A stretch of DNA of 64,000 nt from Mongoliibacter ruber (GCF_003003005.1 NZ_PVTR01000004.1:62001-126000), one strand, 5' to 3'. Shown: positions 9,900 through 19,551, counted from the first letter of the stretch. The notes: generated from the sequence alone by a model not told the origin. Numbers and translations are program-made.

Positions 9900-10291
9900 T
9901 TTTTTAAACTTGCAAATTGATCAAAGCTCCTGATGTAGTCACTTTCATTGTATTCCGAACTGCTCAAATGCAATCCTACGGCATTAGTGGAGAAATTTTC
10001 CATATGCCTCCAAACCATGGCAGGAACGTACAGCCCATAGTAAGACCTGTTTAACTGGAATTTTTGAATAGAATTGTCAGGATGGGTAATGACTACATCA
10101 AAGCTGCCGCTGAGGGCGATGATCACTTCATGTTGGTTTTTGTAGGCATGCCCTCCTCTAATTTCTCCTCCTGGCACATCATAAGTCCAAAAAATTCTTT
10201 TCATTTCAAAGGGTATTTGATCAGCATATTGCAAAAAAGTAAGGTTACCTCTGGGATCTAAGATTTTTGGGAATTCTAATAGTTCGACCAT
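9896..10291 (-). CDS. FdtA/WxcM-like cupin, paralogue 2
   Basis: A 131-residue cupin closely related to the next gene: YDVPGGEIRGGHAYKNQHE and SGSFDVV align with the same segments. The second histidine of the HXH motif is replaced by tyrosine (H48, then Y50). It may be a ketoisomerase of different stereochemistry, a second subunit, or a weakly active copy. It is the first gene of the fdt unit; a TACCTTTG box lies 20 bases before its ATG, and the strong terminator of the ugd gene lies further upstream, so the unit probably has its own promoter. Family membership is clear, activity is not. Confidence 0.8.
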   Translation of the reverse strand: MVELLEFPKILDPRGNLTFLQYADQIPFEMKRIFWTYDVPGGEIRGGHAYKNQHEVIIALSGSFDVVITHPDNSIQKFQLNRSYYGLYVPAMVWRHMENFSTNAVGLHLSSSEYNESDYIRSFDQFASLKK

Positions 10292-10310
10292 TATTTTAGA
10301 GTGATATGAA

Positions 10311-10318
10311 CAAAGGTA
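10311..10318 (-). promoter_or_regulatory. Candidate -7 box for the fdt-wzx operon
   Basis: Minus-strand TACCTTTG is an exact match to the Bacteroidetes -7 consensus TAnnTTTG and lies 20 bases before the first ATG of the operon. The -33 element at 19-bp spacing is poor (GCTG), so this is a partial match. Confidence 0.4.
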
Positions 10319-10414
10319 ATTAGATTCAATAATTTTTCAGCATGATAAAAAGCCTTCTTTATACATTTAAGGCACAATACCGATTGTTTTGCTGTCTTGG
10401 TCAGGATAAATGAC

Positions 10415-10473
10415 AAAAAAAAGGCGCCAAGAACCACAAATACCTTTAGCTTCTTTGTGTCTTGGCGCCTTTA
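10415..10473 (-). terminator. Strong intrinsic terminator after ugd
   Basis: The arms around AAAGGCGCCAAGA and TCTTGGCGCCTTT pair, extended by CACAAA/TTTGTG with a two-base bulge. On the minus strand the stem is followed by a run of eight T (10415-10422). It lies about 20 bases after the ugd stop, so it ends the ugd transcript and isolates the fdt operon downstream. Confidence 0.9.
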
Positions 10474-10493
10474 GAGGGTTTATACTTCTTGGA

Positions 10494-11891
10494 TTAAGTA
10501 TCCTTTCCGATCGCTTGGACCCTGAAGCCCATTCTTTTTAATTCCTCATGATGAAGGATATTCCTACCATCAAAGACTTGTGCCGGCTTCAACATTGAAT
10601 GATATACCTTTTGCCAATCATAACCGACAAACTCATCCCATTCTGTCAGGATTGCCACTGCATGAGAATCCTTGACCGCTTCATAAGGATCATTGATTAC
10701 TTTGACATACTTACGGTTCTCTTCAGAAGAACGGGTATTCAAATAATCCAAATCAGCATAAATTTTTTCTGCACTTACTTTAGGGTCATATACACAGATC
10801 TCTGCCTGTTCGCTGACCAGGATATCTGCCACGTAGATGGCTGCGGATTCTCTTGTATCGTTTGTATCTTTTTTGAAAGCCCAGCCCAAAAAGGTGATTT
10901 TCTTACCATTCACTGTATTGTAGAGTGATTTGATAATATTTTTGGCAAACCTTGCCTTTTGATGGTCATTCATTTTGATGACCTGTTCCCAATAATCTGC
11001 CACCTCATGGAGTCCATAGCTCCTACTGATGTAGACCATGTTTAATATATCCTTTTGGAAGCATGAACCTCCAAAGCCTACTGAAGCTTTGAGGAATTTT
11101 GATCCGATTCTGCTGTCCGCACCAATGGCTCGGGCCACCTCAGACACATCCGCGCCAGTGGCTTCACATAGTTCAGAGATCGCATTTATAGAAGATACCC
11201 TCTGGGCCAAAAAGGCATTTGCAGTCAATTTAGACAATTCAGATGACCAAACATTGGTAGTTAAAATTCTATCTCTAGGCACCCATTTGGCATAAATTTC
11301 CACCAAGGCTTCTATAGCCTCCTGACCTTCAAGAGAGTTATCTCCACCGATCAATACCCTATCCGGATCCAAGAGATCTTCTACTGCAGTTCCCTCAGCC
11401 AGAAATTCAGGGTTAGAAAGGATCTGAAATTTCAATCCGTTTCCGGTATTATCCAAAATATCTTTCACAGCTTGAGCGGTCCTTACAGGCAGCGTGGACT
11501 TTTCTACTACTATTTTGTTTTCATCAGAAGCGGCTGCAATTTGCCTTGCACAAAGTTCTACCCATTTGAGGTCAGCTGCCATTCCACGGCCTTCTCCGTA
11601 AGTTTTGGTGGGTGTATTTACCGATATGAAAATCATTTCGGCTTCTTTGATTGCTTTGTTTACATCTGTGGAGAAAAACAAATTTCTACCTCTTGCCTCG
11701 GCTACTACTGCATCAAGACCTGGTTCATAAACGGGTAGCTTGTCCAGGTCTTCGTCATTCCACGCATCAATTCTTTTTTGGTTGATATCAACTACTGTGA
11801 CTTTTACTTCCGGGCATTTTTGTGCAATCACTGCCATCGTAGGTCCGCCAACATACCCTGCACCAATACAGCAAATTTTAGAAATCTTCAT
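10494..11891 (-). CDS. ugd: UDP-glucose 6-dehydrogenase
   Basis: Oxidises UDP-glucose twice with NAD+ to UDP-glucuronate, so the polymer probably contains uronic acids. It starts at the ATG at 11891, opening with the Rossmann motif GAGYVGGPT (residues 10-18). The catalytic cysteine is C277 in [10 protein letters not shown], with lysine at 221 in [11 protein letters not shown]. At 465 residues, with this motif spacing, it resembles the long UGDH subfamily that also includes the animal enzymes, rather than the shorter E. coli type. It is the last gene before a strong terminator and lies 96 bases after a GT2 gene. Confidence 0.95.
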   Translation of the reverse strand: MKISKICCIGAGYVGGPTMAVIAQKCPEVKVTVVDINQKRIDAWNDEDLDKLPVYEPGLDAVVAEARGRNLFFSTDVNKAIKEAEMIFISVNTPTKTYGEGRGMAADLKWVELCARQIAAASDENKIVVEKSTLPVRTAQAVKDILDNTGNGLKFQILSNPEFLAEGTAVEDLLDPDRVLIGGDNSLEGQEAIEALVEIYAKWVPRDRILTTNVWSSELSKLTANAFLAQRVSSINAISELCEATGADVSEVARAIGADSRIGSKFLKASVGFGGSCFQKDILNMVYISRSYGLHEVADYWEQVIKMNDHQKARFAKNIIKSLYNTVNGKKITFLGWAFKKDTNDTRESAAIYVADILVSEQAEICVYDPKVSAEKIYADLDYLNTRSSEENRKYVKVINDPYEAVKDSHAVAILTEWDEFVGYDWQKVYHSMLKPAQVFDGRNILHHEELKRMGFRVQAIGKDT

Positions 11892-11987
11892 TTTAATTTT
11901 TGATTGTTTATCATTAAAAACTCTACGACCAAGAGTAAAAAACACGTCTGTTTAAATGGGACTCAATATTAACAAAACTGGCTTGAA

Positions 11988-12797
11988 TTACCTCAAAATA
12001 AATTGGTAAAAATATTTTCTTAAGAAATTAGGTAGAACGCGTACACTGCCTCTGATAAAATAGTTTCTAAAAAACTCTATCTGTGATATGAATCCAATTC
12101 TCAAGAAGTCCTTCTGAACCTCCACTTCATTTTTAAAATATTCAACTCCACCCCTTCTTCCAAACAGTTCATTGTCTGCACGCATGAAAAGCAGCACTGT
12201 TGGAATATTGGCTATTTTAAAACCAGAGTTCAGTAAACGGCCCCAAAGGTGATAATCCTGTTGAAATCTAAAATTGTCATAACTCCCTACAAAAAGGATA
12301 TCATCCTTCCTGTACATTACGGTAGGATGATTGAGCGGGCATCTTTTTTTGGCAAACTTAAACAAGTCCTCGGGATCTGAGGGTAATGTCCTGTAAGTAT
12401 TGATATTGTCTACTTCTGCAGAAAATTCAGCAATCCAGCTCCCTACCACAGAGATTTGAGGGTTGCTTTGAAGGTATTGAAACTGAAGCTCAAACCTCTT
12501 AGGGTGTGATATGTCGTCGGCGTCCATTCTGGCTACAAGCGCCTCAGAACATGACTTAAGTCCAAGCTTCAAGCTATAGCCCAAGCCTAGGTTTTCAGTG
12601 TTTATTATTCTTTTGATGGGGAGTTCTTGTTCCCAAAAAGTAACCACCTCTTCAAGCTCGGAGGTAATTTTCCCATCTTGAATCAAAATAATCTCAGAAG
12701 CAGGTAAAGTTTGGTTTTTTAAACTCTCAAAAGCCTCATTTAGGAAAATGGGGTTGTCTTTGTGGTAGAAAGACATTAAACAAGAAAATTTATTCAT
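11988..12797 (-). CDS. GT2-like glycosyltransferase
   Basis: A 269-residue GT-A glycosyltransferase. The donor-binding turn is IQDGKI in place of the more common NDGS, as in the WcaA/amylovoran-type subgroup, and the metal-binding motif is DADD at 92-95 in ARMDADDISHPKRF. The C-terminal part contains many aromatic and basic residues near the end (FFRNYFIRGSVRVLPNFLRKYF), which may hold it on the membrane. Gaps of about 100 bases on both sides separate it from wzi and ugd. The donor sugar is unknown. Confidence 0.87.
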   Translation of the reverse strand: MNKFSCLMSFYHKDNPIFLNEAFESLKNQTLPASEIILIQDGKITSELEEVVTFWEQELPIKRIINTENLGLGYSLKLGLKSCSEALVARMDADDISHPKRFELQFQYLQSNPQISVVGSWIAEFSAEVDNINTYRTLPSDPEDLFKFAKKRCPLNHPTVMYRKDDILFVGSYDNFRFQQDYHLWGRLLNSGFKIANIPTVLLFMRADNELFGRRGGVEYFKNEVEVQKDFLRIGFISQIEFFRNYFIRGSVRVLPNFLRKYFYQFILR

Positions 12798-12910
12798 AAT
12801 GTAAATCTATGATTATTAGATTAAAATCGGAAAAACTACGGTCAATTGTTTACTTATCTTTACGGTTGTTTTCATGAGAACGCTACATTTCATTATATAT
12901 TTTCGCATTT

Positions 12911-14572
12911 TTATTTAAAAATATAGACCATCTGAACATTCGAAAAGACAGAAAAAAGGTTTTGACCTTTGGTAAAAGCCTCCTGCCTGCCATCCGCGAG
13001 TTGCCATTGGTAATTGTGTGCATTGATCATTTGCACCTTGGAGCTAAAAATAAAGTTGTTCCATCTTTGATCCCAAAGAAGACCTAGGCTAAGATCAACC
13101 CATGGTTTTACCCTCTTTTGTTGTCCAAAAGCCCGGTAGTAGAAGTCCTGATGGTTTTCTAAGCGCTCTAAGAGAATCCCTTTTTTGTTGAGTCCATCTA
13201 CAAGGGCAAACTCCATTGTCTGCGAATTGGAGCCCACACCGATGCCCACACCAAGTGCTTGGCCGTAGTTGGTAAATCCCCTTGCACGCGAGTGTGTATG
13301 CCAAGTTTGATTTCCACGCAATCCCGGATACCTGATATACCTGTTCACTGATTCTTGTTGATGTACCACCTCTCCCCTGACTTGAAGGTCATATTTTGAT
13401 TGAGGCAAATCAATTAATTTATTGAATCCAAAAAGAAAAGCCCTTGCATGCTCCGGGTTGATGATGGCTTCTCTCCAGTTAAACGAATGGTCTCTTCTGC
13501 CGTACTCCGTGTAGAGTTCTGCCTTTGCTGATGGAATGACCAATCTTCCAAAAAGAATCAATTGCTGATCTCTGCCTTCTTCATCTCTGTCAAACCCGAA
13601 GTTGACTTTTTGAAAAGCATTGAAGATCGGGAAAATATCACCAAAGGAATTGGTCATAAACTCACTGTATTGCTGATTGGTCCTGATGAAACCAAGATGT
13701 AGGCCTTTGATCCATTTTGGATTATAAGAAAAAAGTATGGAATTAAGGTATTTCCAATCTCCTGAAAATTCCCGAAAAAACCGTGTGTTCAAATTTGAAA
13801 ACTGAGAAGGGGCTAAACCCGAATCCTCGATCCTTCCCGACAATATGTTGAACTCAATATTTCCAAGAAAAAATGGAATTGGCTCTGAGGTACTTAATTT
13901 CACGTGGGGAAAACCTTGCGCATTATTACTAAAAGAAAGTGAATTGAACTGACCTGGCCCCCACCAAATATTTTCGGTAGCAACTCCCAAAGACAATTTC
14001 CAGATTTTTAAAGCAATTGAAGATTGGCCTAGCCAGGGCCTGAAAGCAAAACCTTCATTGAATCTCTCGGGAAAATCCCCGTTATTCCAAAAAAAGAATC
14101 TTTCTCTGGTGATCCTATCGGAAAAATCATTCGGAAACCCTTCAAAAGGTCTGTTTTGGTTTACCAGTATCTCAGGAGACAACCTGACACTGAGCCACTT
14201 TGATTCATAATTGATTCCCAGATTCTGGTAAAATTGAAACCCCACACCAGGTTGTATCAAACCCATTCCCCAGCCATAAGGTCTCTTTGAATTAAAGACA
14301 AGCTTGCTCACCAGTGGAGAGAAGGAAATGCCATCAGCAACTGTAAATTCCTTATACAGGCTGTCATTTACCGTATGGTTACTTACTATTTTATTTAAAT
14401 GAAAAGGTCTATTTGTGAAGGAAAAATCTGGCATAATATTTCCTTTGATTTGTTCCCTTCTAAAGTATTCGTCAAAAATTGGTAAATTCAAATTTGTTAC
14501 TTGAGCCAAAAGTTGAAAGTTGAGCAACATGGCGAAACCAAAACAAATAGAAAGTTTAGAATAAAAACTCAT
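12911..14572 (-). CDS. wzi: Wzi-family capsule assembly outer-membrane protein
   Basis: A 553-residue secreted protein with a signal peptide (about residues 1-24, ending LLAQ) and alternating strands with many aromatic residues, as expected of an outer-membrane beta-barrel. Segments such as NIWWGPGQFNS and the C-terminal barrel strand ending NVQMVYIFK fit the capsule assembly Wzi family, which binds or anchors surface polysaccharide in E. coli. It is on the minus strand with the rest of the locus, but its ATG is only eight bases from the start of the divergent lyase gene, so its promoter must lie within that gene. The symbol follows the family, not proven orthology. Confidence 0.8.
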   Translation of the reverse strand: MSFYSKLSICFGFAMLLNFQLLAQVTNLNLPIFDEYFRREQIKGNIMPDFSFTNRPFHLNKIVSNHTVNDSLYKEFTVADGISFSPLVSKLVFNSKRPYGWGMGLIQPGVGFQFYQNLGINYESKWLSVRLSPEILVNQNRPFEGFPNDFSDRITRERFFFWNNGDFPERFNEGFAFRPWLGQSSIALKIWKLSLGVATENIWWGPGQFNSLSFSNNAQGFPHVKLSTSEPIPFFLGNIEFNILSGRIEDSGLAPSQFSNLNTRFFREFSGDWKYLNSILFSYNPKWIKGLHLGFIRTNQQYSEFMTNSFGDIFPIFNAFQKVNFGFDRDEEGRDQQLILFGRLVIPSAKAELYTEYGRRDHSFNWREAIINPEHARAFLFGFNKLIDLPQSKYDLQVRGEVVHQQESVNRYIRYPGLRGNQTWHTHSRARGFTNYGQALGVGIGVGSNSQTMEFALVDGLNKKGILLERLENHQDFYYRAFGQQKRVKPWVDLSLGLLWDQRWNNFIFSSKVQMINAHNYQWQLADGRQEAFTKGQNLFSVFSNVQMVYIFK

Positions 14573-14580
14573 CCTAAAAT

Positions 14581-15936
14581 ATGTTAGAAATGTATAAAAG
14601 GCTTTTCATCATTTTAATCCTTCATTTTTTATTTACAGATATAAACGCCCAAGAAAATCAAAAACCCTTGGCTTTTCCAACTGCAGACGGCTATGGCAAA
14701 CATACTACAGGCGGTAGAGGCGGCAAGGTGTACACCGTCAGCAATCTGAATGACAGTGGAGAAGGCAGCCTTAGGGAGGCCTTGGAAGCTTCCGGAAGAA
14801 GAACTGTGGTCTTTAGCGTAGCCGGAAACATCGAATTGGAGAAAAGAATTCTTATCACCAATGGGAACCTGACTATTGCAGGCCAATCTGCTCCGGGAGA
14901 CGGCATCACTGTTCAAAACCATCCGATTCTTGTAAGGGCCAGTAATATCATTATTCGTTATATACGGATCCGAGTGGGTGATCGGAGCAAAAGAGAGTAT
15001 GATGCTTTTGCGGGCAATAAACAAAAAAACATCATTATAGATCATTGTTCTGTCAGTTGGGGCAATGATGAAGTAGCGTCATTTTATGACAATCAAAACT
15101 TTACAATGCAATGGTGTATGATCACAGAGGCATTGCATCACTCCTATCACAGTTCAGGCCCTCATGGCTATGGAGGGATTTTTGGCGGAAGAGGAGCGAC
15201 TTTTCACCACAACCTGATAGCCCATCACTTTGCCAGACTACCAAGGTTTAATGGTGCTCGGTACCATAAACAACCCAAGCAGGAAATTGTTGATTTTAGA
15301 AATAACGTTATCTACAATTGGGTGAATTTCACTATGCATGGTGGTGAAGAAGGCAACCACAATATAGTCAATAATTATTTTAAACATGGGCCTGCTACAC
15401 AGGAAGAGCATAAATATAGAATATTGCGCGTCTTGGAACCAAAAGGCAAATTCTTTATTGATGGAAATTTTATTTTTGGAGATGAACAGGCCTCGCAGAG
15501 TAATTGGTTAGGAGGTAATTGGGAAGGGCCTGTAAGGGGTGAAAACATCAGAAATGCACGGGCTTCCTCGCCTTTTCCATTTCAAATCCAAGGCACTCAA
15601 ACAGCCCAAGAGGCATTTGCTGATGTGTTGAAATATAGCGGGGCGAGTTTTTGCAGAGATGAGATCGATTCCCGTATCAGTTATGAAGTCCAAGAAGGAA
15701 CTTTCACATATGGCAACAAGGGCATTATTGATTCACAGGAAGATGTCGGCGGATGGCCGGTTCTGAAAAGCGGCCAAGCCCCTAAAGACTCAGATGGAGA
15801 TGGGATTCCTGACGAATGGGAGATTGCAAGAGGATTAGACCCGAATGACCCCGATGATGGCGCTAAAGTAGCAGAAAACTCATACTACACTTATTTGGAA
15901 CTTTACCTCAATGAAATAGTAGCTTATATTCCCTAA
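14581..15936 (+). CDS. Secreted pectate-lyase-like polysaccharide lyase
   Basis: The only plus-strand gene inside the polysaccharide locus. Its 451 residues comprise a signal peptide (ending about DINAQ) and a right-handed beta-helix pectate-lyase domain: TADGYGKHTTGGRGGKVY, then SLREALEASGRRTVVFSVAGNIEL, IIIDHCSVSWGNDE and FHHNLIAHHFARLPRF. Near the end DSDGDGIPDEWE is a thrombospondin-3-like calcium-binding motif. Such proteins cleave uronic-acid-containing chains; here it may trim or release the locus's own polymer, which fits the presence of ugd. An internal ATG at 14590 is an alternative start. It converges on the next gene with a 4-bp overlap of stop codons. Confidence 0.8.
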   Translation: MLEMYKRLFIILILHFLFTDINAQENQKPLAFPTADGYGKHTTGGRGGKVYTVSNLNDSGEGSLREALEASGRRTVVFSVAGNIELEKRILITNGNLTIAGQSAPGDGITVQNHPILVRASNIIIRYIRIRVGDRSKREYDAFAGNKQKNIIIDHCSVSWGNDEVASFYDNQNFTMQWCMITEALHHSYHSSGPHGYGGIFGGRGATFHHNLIAHHFARLPRFNGARYHKQPKQEIVDFRNNVIYNWVNFTMHGGEEGNHNIVNNYFKHGPATQEEHKYRILRVLEPKGKFFIDGNFIFGDEQASQSNWLGGNWEGPVRGENIRNARASSPFPFQIQGTQTAQEAFADVLKYSGASFCRDEIDSRISYEVQEGTFTYGNKGIIDSQEDVGGWPVLKSGQAPKDSDGDGIPDEWEIARGLDPNDPDDGAKVAENSYYTYLELYLNEIVAYIP

Positions 15937-17216
15937 ACCTTTTGATTCAAATCAATCCACCACAGATGCCTTTTGCCTGAGTGGACAGAATCAAAATAGA
16001 CCTTGTCTCCTTTTAGGTTGATTCTTGGGTGAAGGTCACACCTTGTTTCACCATAATAACTCAATGTCTCTAAAAACTCTCCCAGTTTGAGGATCTCTCC
16101 GTTGGAGAAATGGTAAGAGAACAATTCTTTGAGTCTTGACTTGTTGGGATAGGTATCAAACACCATAAACTTTTCATTGAAGGATTGTGGATGCCCATCA
16201 CCAAACTTGTCCTGAAGGTCTTTCATGGTATGAATTTCTCCAGTATCGGCATTGACCAGGTAATAGTTGTCACCGCAAAGGGCTTCATCCCTCATGTACA
16301 CAATCAACTCAGATGAATTTTTCCAACAATAATGGCTAACCATCTCATCTTTATTCAGAAGCGTAATTTTCTGAGAATTCATATTGTAACAAAATAGCCT
16401 GTCAATCCTTCTTCCATCCAAAAAATAACGGTGAAGAAACACAAACTTATCGCCTTGATGGTTGGCCATAATGTGGTTGAATTTTTGAAAACTCTGAGCC
16501 ACTGAAAGTACATCCCCCCCGGTTTTGATGGGATACTTTTTAAGAATACTTTCCAAACTGACCAGAACACGCCATTCTTCTGCATTCTTATTTTTAAAAT
16601 AAATACCTTCTTCGCTCAAACTTAGCTCTCTTTCCACCTCATGACACCTGTATCCATAATCAGGCCTCAATTTGTTCAGTTTTTCAAAATTCAAGCTGAG
16701 AAATCCACTTTCAATACTTTCATAAACAGGTTTACCCAGCCTACTTTCAGTTACTTCACCATCCTCATCGATAGTCACCTGTATGGCATCATATCCGGAA
16801 TTTGTTTCAAAAACATTAAAAACAAAAGACTTTGGACCTACCCAATGCAACCTTGCACCTTGCTGCCAGTTGTACGCCAAAGTAATATTCCTGTAAATGA
16901 CTTCATCATTTCCAAGATTTTGGCATACTACCTCGATAGATTCTCTGCCAGAAGGCAACATTTTGGTATTCCTTGCAGTGGAATGATAGAGTAGATAGGT
17001 GCCACATTGACTTTCCGGCGATTTGTCATAATACCCAAAAAATGTTTCTTTTTCACCATCCTCAGCAGCACCTATCGCACAGGAACTCTTATGCGTATGG
17101 CTGGGCCGGTAAAGGATAAAGTTTAGTTTTTGATATGTCTTTTTCAGAAATTGCTTTGCCCCGGGAAAAGCTGACAGATACTTTGCAATTATTCTTTCTT
17201 TCCTTGAATACCTCAC
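15933..17216 (-). CDS. Unrecognised polysaccharide-locus protein, possible beta-propeller
   Basis: I cannot assign a function. The 427-residue protein has no signal peptide or membrane segment. It carries repeated beta-rich units with aromatic/aspartate endings, such as KETFFGYYDKSPES, RLHWVGPKSFVFNVFE, FNHIMANHQGDKFVFLHR, ELIVYMRDEA, DGHPQSFNEKFMVFDTYP and DLHPRINLKGDKVYFDS. The last two resemble the HP-containing blades of TolB-like or oligogalacturonate-lyase-like propellers. It starts with GTG in a GTGA overlap with the stop of the upstream glycosyltransferase, so it is coupled to it. Similar proteins are, as I recall, found in other surface-polysaccharide loci. A sugar-modifying or lyase role is only a guess. 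Confidence 0.6.
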   Translation of the reverse strand: MRYSRKERIIAKYLSAFPGAKQFLKKTYQKLNFILYRPSHTHKSSCAIGAAEDGEKETFFGYYDKSPESQCGTYLLYHSTARNTKMLPSGRESIEVVCQNLGNDEVIYRNITLAYNWQQGARLHWVGPKSFVFNVFETNSGYDAIQVTIDEDGEVTESRLGKPVYESIESGFLSLNFEKLNKLRPDYGYRCHEVERELSLSEEGIYFKNKNAEEWRVLVSLESILKKYPIKTGGDVLSVAQSFQKFNHIMANHQGDKFVFLHRYFLDGRRIDRLFCYNMNSQKITLLNKDEMVSHYCWKNSSELIVYMRDEALCGDNYYLVNADTGEIHTMKDLQDKFGDGHPQSFNEKFMVFDTYPNKSRLKELFSYHFSNGEILKLGEFLETLSYYGETRCDLHPRINLKGDKVYFDSVHSGKRHLWWIDLNQKV

Positions 17217-18301
17217 TTTGAAACTTGTAAATAGAGTTTTTGATATTTTTTTGACATTACTTCTGCAGCAAACCTTTTTGAAACCAAACCTCTTGCTACT
17301 CCACCTAAGCCATGCAATTGCTTGGAGAAAATTTGAATTTTCTCTTTCAGGTCTTCTACATCATCTAGGTTGAATAAAAAAGTATCAAATTCACTTCCTT
17401 CAACCAATTCCCGATGAGGTGGAATGTCGGACAAAATCACAGGTAAATCACAGGCCATCGCTTCTAAAACTGCATTGGGGAGGCCTTCAGCTCTAGAAGC
17501 AGAAACAAAAGCATCAGCTTCCAGAAGATATTTTTTCACATCAGACTGATGGCCTACAAATTCAATATTTCCAAGCTTATCCAAGGATTTCAAATCATCA
17601 GACTCAGGACCGTCTCCCACCACAATCAGTTTGAAATCCTCCCCAAGTCCGCTAAAAGCTTGAATAAGTTGGGAGTTATTTTTTCTAAAAATAAGGCTTC
17701 CGACAGTCACAAATACGATTTTTTCATCTACAGTACTTTCATTTTTCATCTCAGTAATGGATTCAGGAGAAAAGCGGCTCAAATCCACACCATTTTGGAT
17801 TGTAGTACTAGACACTCCTATTTCAGAAAGCTGCTTGAAAATACTCATAGAACAGGCCACCACTTCCAGATTTTTAAAATAAGCAATATGCATTTTGGCC
17901 ATGAGCAAACCTTTGATTTTCCCGAATTTTTGGACGTAATCCACCAAGGGGAAATTTCTCGATGTGGTGATGCGCTTAAATTCTGAGCCAAATCCTGCAT
18001 TATATCCATCAGCCCTGATACCCATAGATTGAATAATATCAGGCTTAAACTTCTGTAGTATTTGTTTTAGGATTTTCTTGTTCTTCAAAATCCCAGACAA
18101 TCTTCCAGTTCCCAAAGTTTGAATATCAATGCCTTCCTTCTCAAAAGATGCTTTCATTGAGGACTTGGGTTCAGGAGAAAGGGTCAAAATCATAGGATCA
18201 AAGACTTCTCTGTCCAGGTACTTGATAAGGTAAAACAATTGATTGGTCGGCCCTTTGGATTCAAGGGTAGAAACAATATATAGAACTTTAATTTTTTGCA
18301 T
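17213..18301 (-). CDS. GT4-like glycosyltransferase
   Basis: A 362-residue GT-B enzyme, started at the ATG at 18301 (MQKIKVLYIVSTLESKGPTN); this overlaps the polymerase gene by 14 bases. The donor domain shows VTVGSLIFRKNN, VVGDGPE and ASRAEGLPNAVLEAMAC, which contains the EX7E pair. NGVDLSRFSP is the typical inter-domain turn. It is placed between the polymerase and the propeller-like protein, whose start codon overlaps its stop. Sugar specificity is unknown. Confidence 0.9.
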   Translation of the reverse strand: MQKIKVLYIVSTLESKGPTNQLFYLIKYLDREVFDPMILTLSPEPKSSMKASFEKEGIDIQTLGTGRLSGILKNKKILKQILQKFKPDIIQSMGIRADGYNAGFGSEFKRITTSRNFPLVDYVQKFGKIKGLLMAKMHIAYFKNLEVVACSMSIFKQLSEIGVSSTTIQNGVDLSRFSPESITEMKNESTVDEKIVFVTVGSLIFRKNNSQLIQAFSGLGEDFKLIVVGDGPESDDLKSLDKLGNIEFVGHQSDVKKYLLEADAFVSASRAEGLPNAVLEAMACDLPVILSDIPPHRELVEGSEFDTFLFNLDDVEDLKEKIQIFSKQLHGLGGVARGLVSKRFAAEVMSKKYQKLYLQVSK

Positions 18302-19550
18302 GTTGAGATTTATGTGATTCGGCCATCCAAAGGCCAAACAATAAAAAGAAAATTACAAAAGGAGAACGCAGGGGATTAAGCACTACCATGGTGAAACTTA
18401 GGTAAATGACTATCGCCAACACCAGGAAATTTGCCCAGTTGGCCCGATCCACAAATATATTTAGTGACTTGATCAATGTACCGATAAGAAAAATAATCAA
18501 GGCCAAAATAAATGGCCATTTGCCTTGAGCATAATAGGTAAGGTATCCGGAATCCACCAAGCCCACCTTGCTGACAGCATTCACCAAGGTGCCAAACTCA
18601 AATGATTCAAGTGCCTGGAAGACCCTTGGCCACAGTCTTTCGGTACGGTGAGAAAAAGAGCGATCAGTAGCTGCACCGCCCTCTATGATCCTTGTGAATC
18701 TACCAAATAACACATCCGTACCCACATATAAATCTATGATAAAATAACCCACAACGCCCATTAAAAGGAATATGAGAATACTTACCAACTTTCCTCTATT
18801 GGGTATAAAAATCCAACCCACGGTCAAAATGATAACTGCCGTAATCACGCCTGCCCTTGAAGTGGTCAATACCAAGGCCAGGAAACTTAAAAGCACAAAT
18901 GCCCCATCCCAGCTATTCCTTTTGCCTATGTAGCTGGCGAGAAAATAACTCATGGATAAAATGGCAAACACTGATAAACCTGTCGTATTCACAAAAAATC
19001 CTGATGCCCTAATCCCATCCACTACCCTGAAGTGCGAGTCCACTGCAAAAGGCTCAAGGTGCTTGGTGATCAAAAATGAATACGGCAGCATCCTGATCCT
19101 AACCGCGATCTGAATGACCCCATAGATGATGTTCAAGACAATACTGTACCTCAAGACTTTGTTTAAAAACCTGTCTAACTCCAGCACTTTAGGTGGCTCA
19201 GAAAGGAGAATATATAGGTAAAAAGGCAACCAAATCAAGGCCATACGCAAGGTATTTCCAATGGCTCCAAGCCCCTCATAACCAACAAATAAACCTAAAA
19301 TGGGGTAGAGAAGCTCAAACAATATAAATAGGAGCACAAAAGAATTGAGAATCGGGTAATGGTATACCTTGTTTTTATGTACCAGTAAGATAATCGCCAA
19401 ACCCAAAATAGGGAAAGCAAACAGGTCAGAGACCCTGAGGTTATTGGAGCCAATAAGAGGTAAGCCATAAGGATACAGGAAGAACAATGCCAACAGATAG
19501 GCCAGTATCAAAACATTGAGGACATCTATGATCTTAAACCTTAAAAGCAT
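18288..19550 (-). CDS. wzy: Wzy-like polysaccharide polymerase (O-antigen ligase/polymerase family)
   Basis: A polytopic membrane protein of 420 residues with about 10-12 hydrophobic segments from residue 10 to the end. Between them lies a long loop with VDSHFRVVDGIRASGFFVNTTGLS and, further on, EGGAATDRSFSHRTERLWPRVF. This layout, and the arginines in the loops, fits O-antigen polymerases/ligases, which join repeat units at the periplasmic face of the inner membrane. It sits between GT4 genes, with wzz two genes upstream. These proteins diverge strongly, so the assignment rests on topology and context; the gene symbol is functional. Confidence 0.75.
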   Translation of the reverse strand: MLLRFKIIDVLNVLILAYLLALFFLYPYGLPLIGSNNLRVSDLFAFPILGLAIILLVHKNKVYHYPILNSFVLLFILFELLYPILGLFVGYEGLGAIGNTLRMALIWLPFYLYILLSEPPKVLELDRFLNKVLRYSIVLNIIYGVIQIAVRIRMLPYSFLITKHLEPFAVDSHFRVVDGIRASGFFVNTTGLSVFAILSMSYFLASYIGKRNSWDGAFVLLSFLALVLTTSRAGVITAVIILTVGWIFIPNRGKLVSILIFLLMGVVGYFIIDLYVGTDVLFGRFTRIIEGGAATDRSFSHRTERLWPRVFQALESFEFGTLVNAVSKVGLVDSGYLTYYAQGKWPFILALIIFLIGTLIKSLNIFVDRANWANFLVLAIVIYLSFTMVVLNPLRSPFVIFFLLFGLWMAESHKSQHAKN

Positions 19551-19551
19551 A

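Noticed and set aside
15933-17216. Glycosyltransferase call for the 427-residue protein
   Set aside because: Neither a GT-A DXD region nor a GT-B donor domain can be seen; the repeats look like propeller blades.
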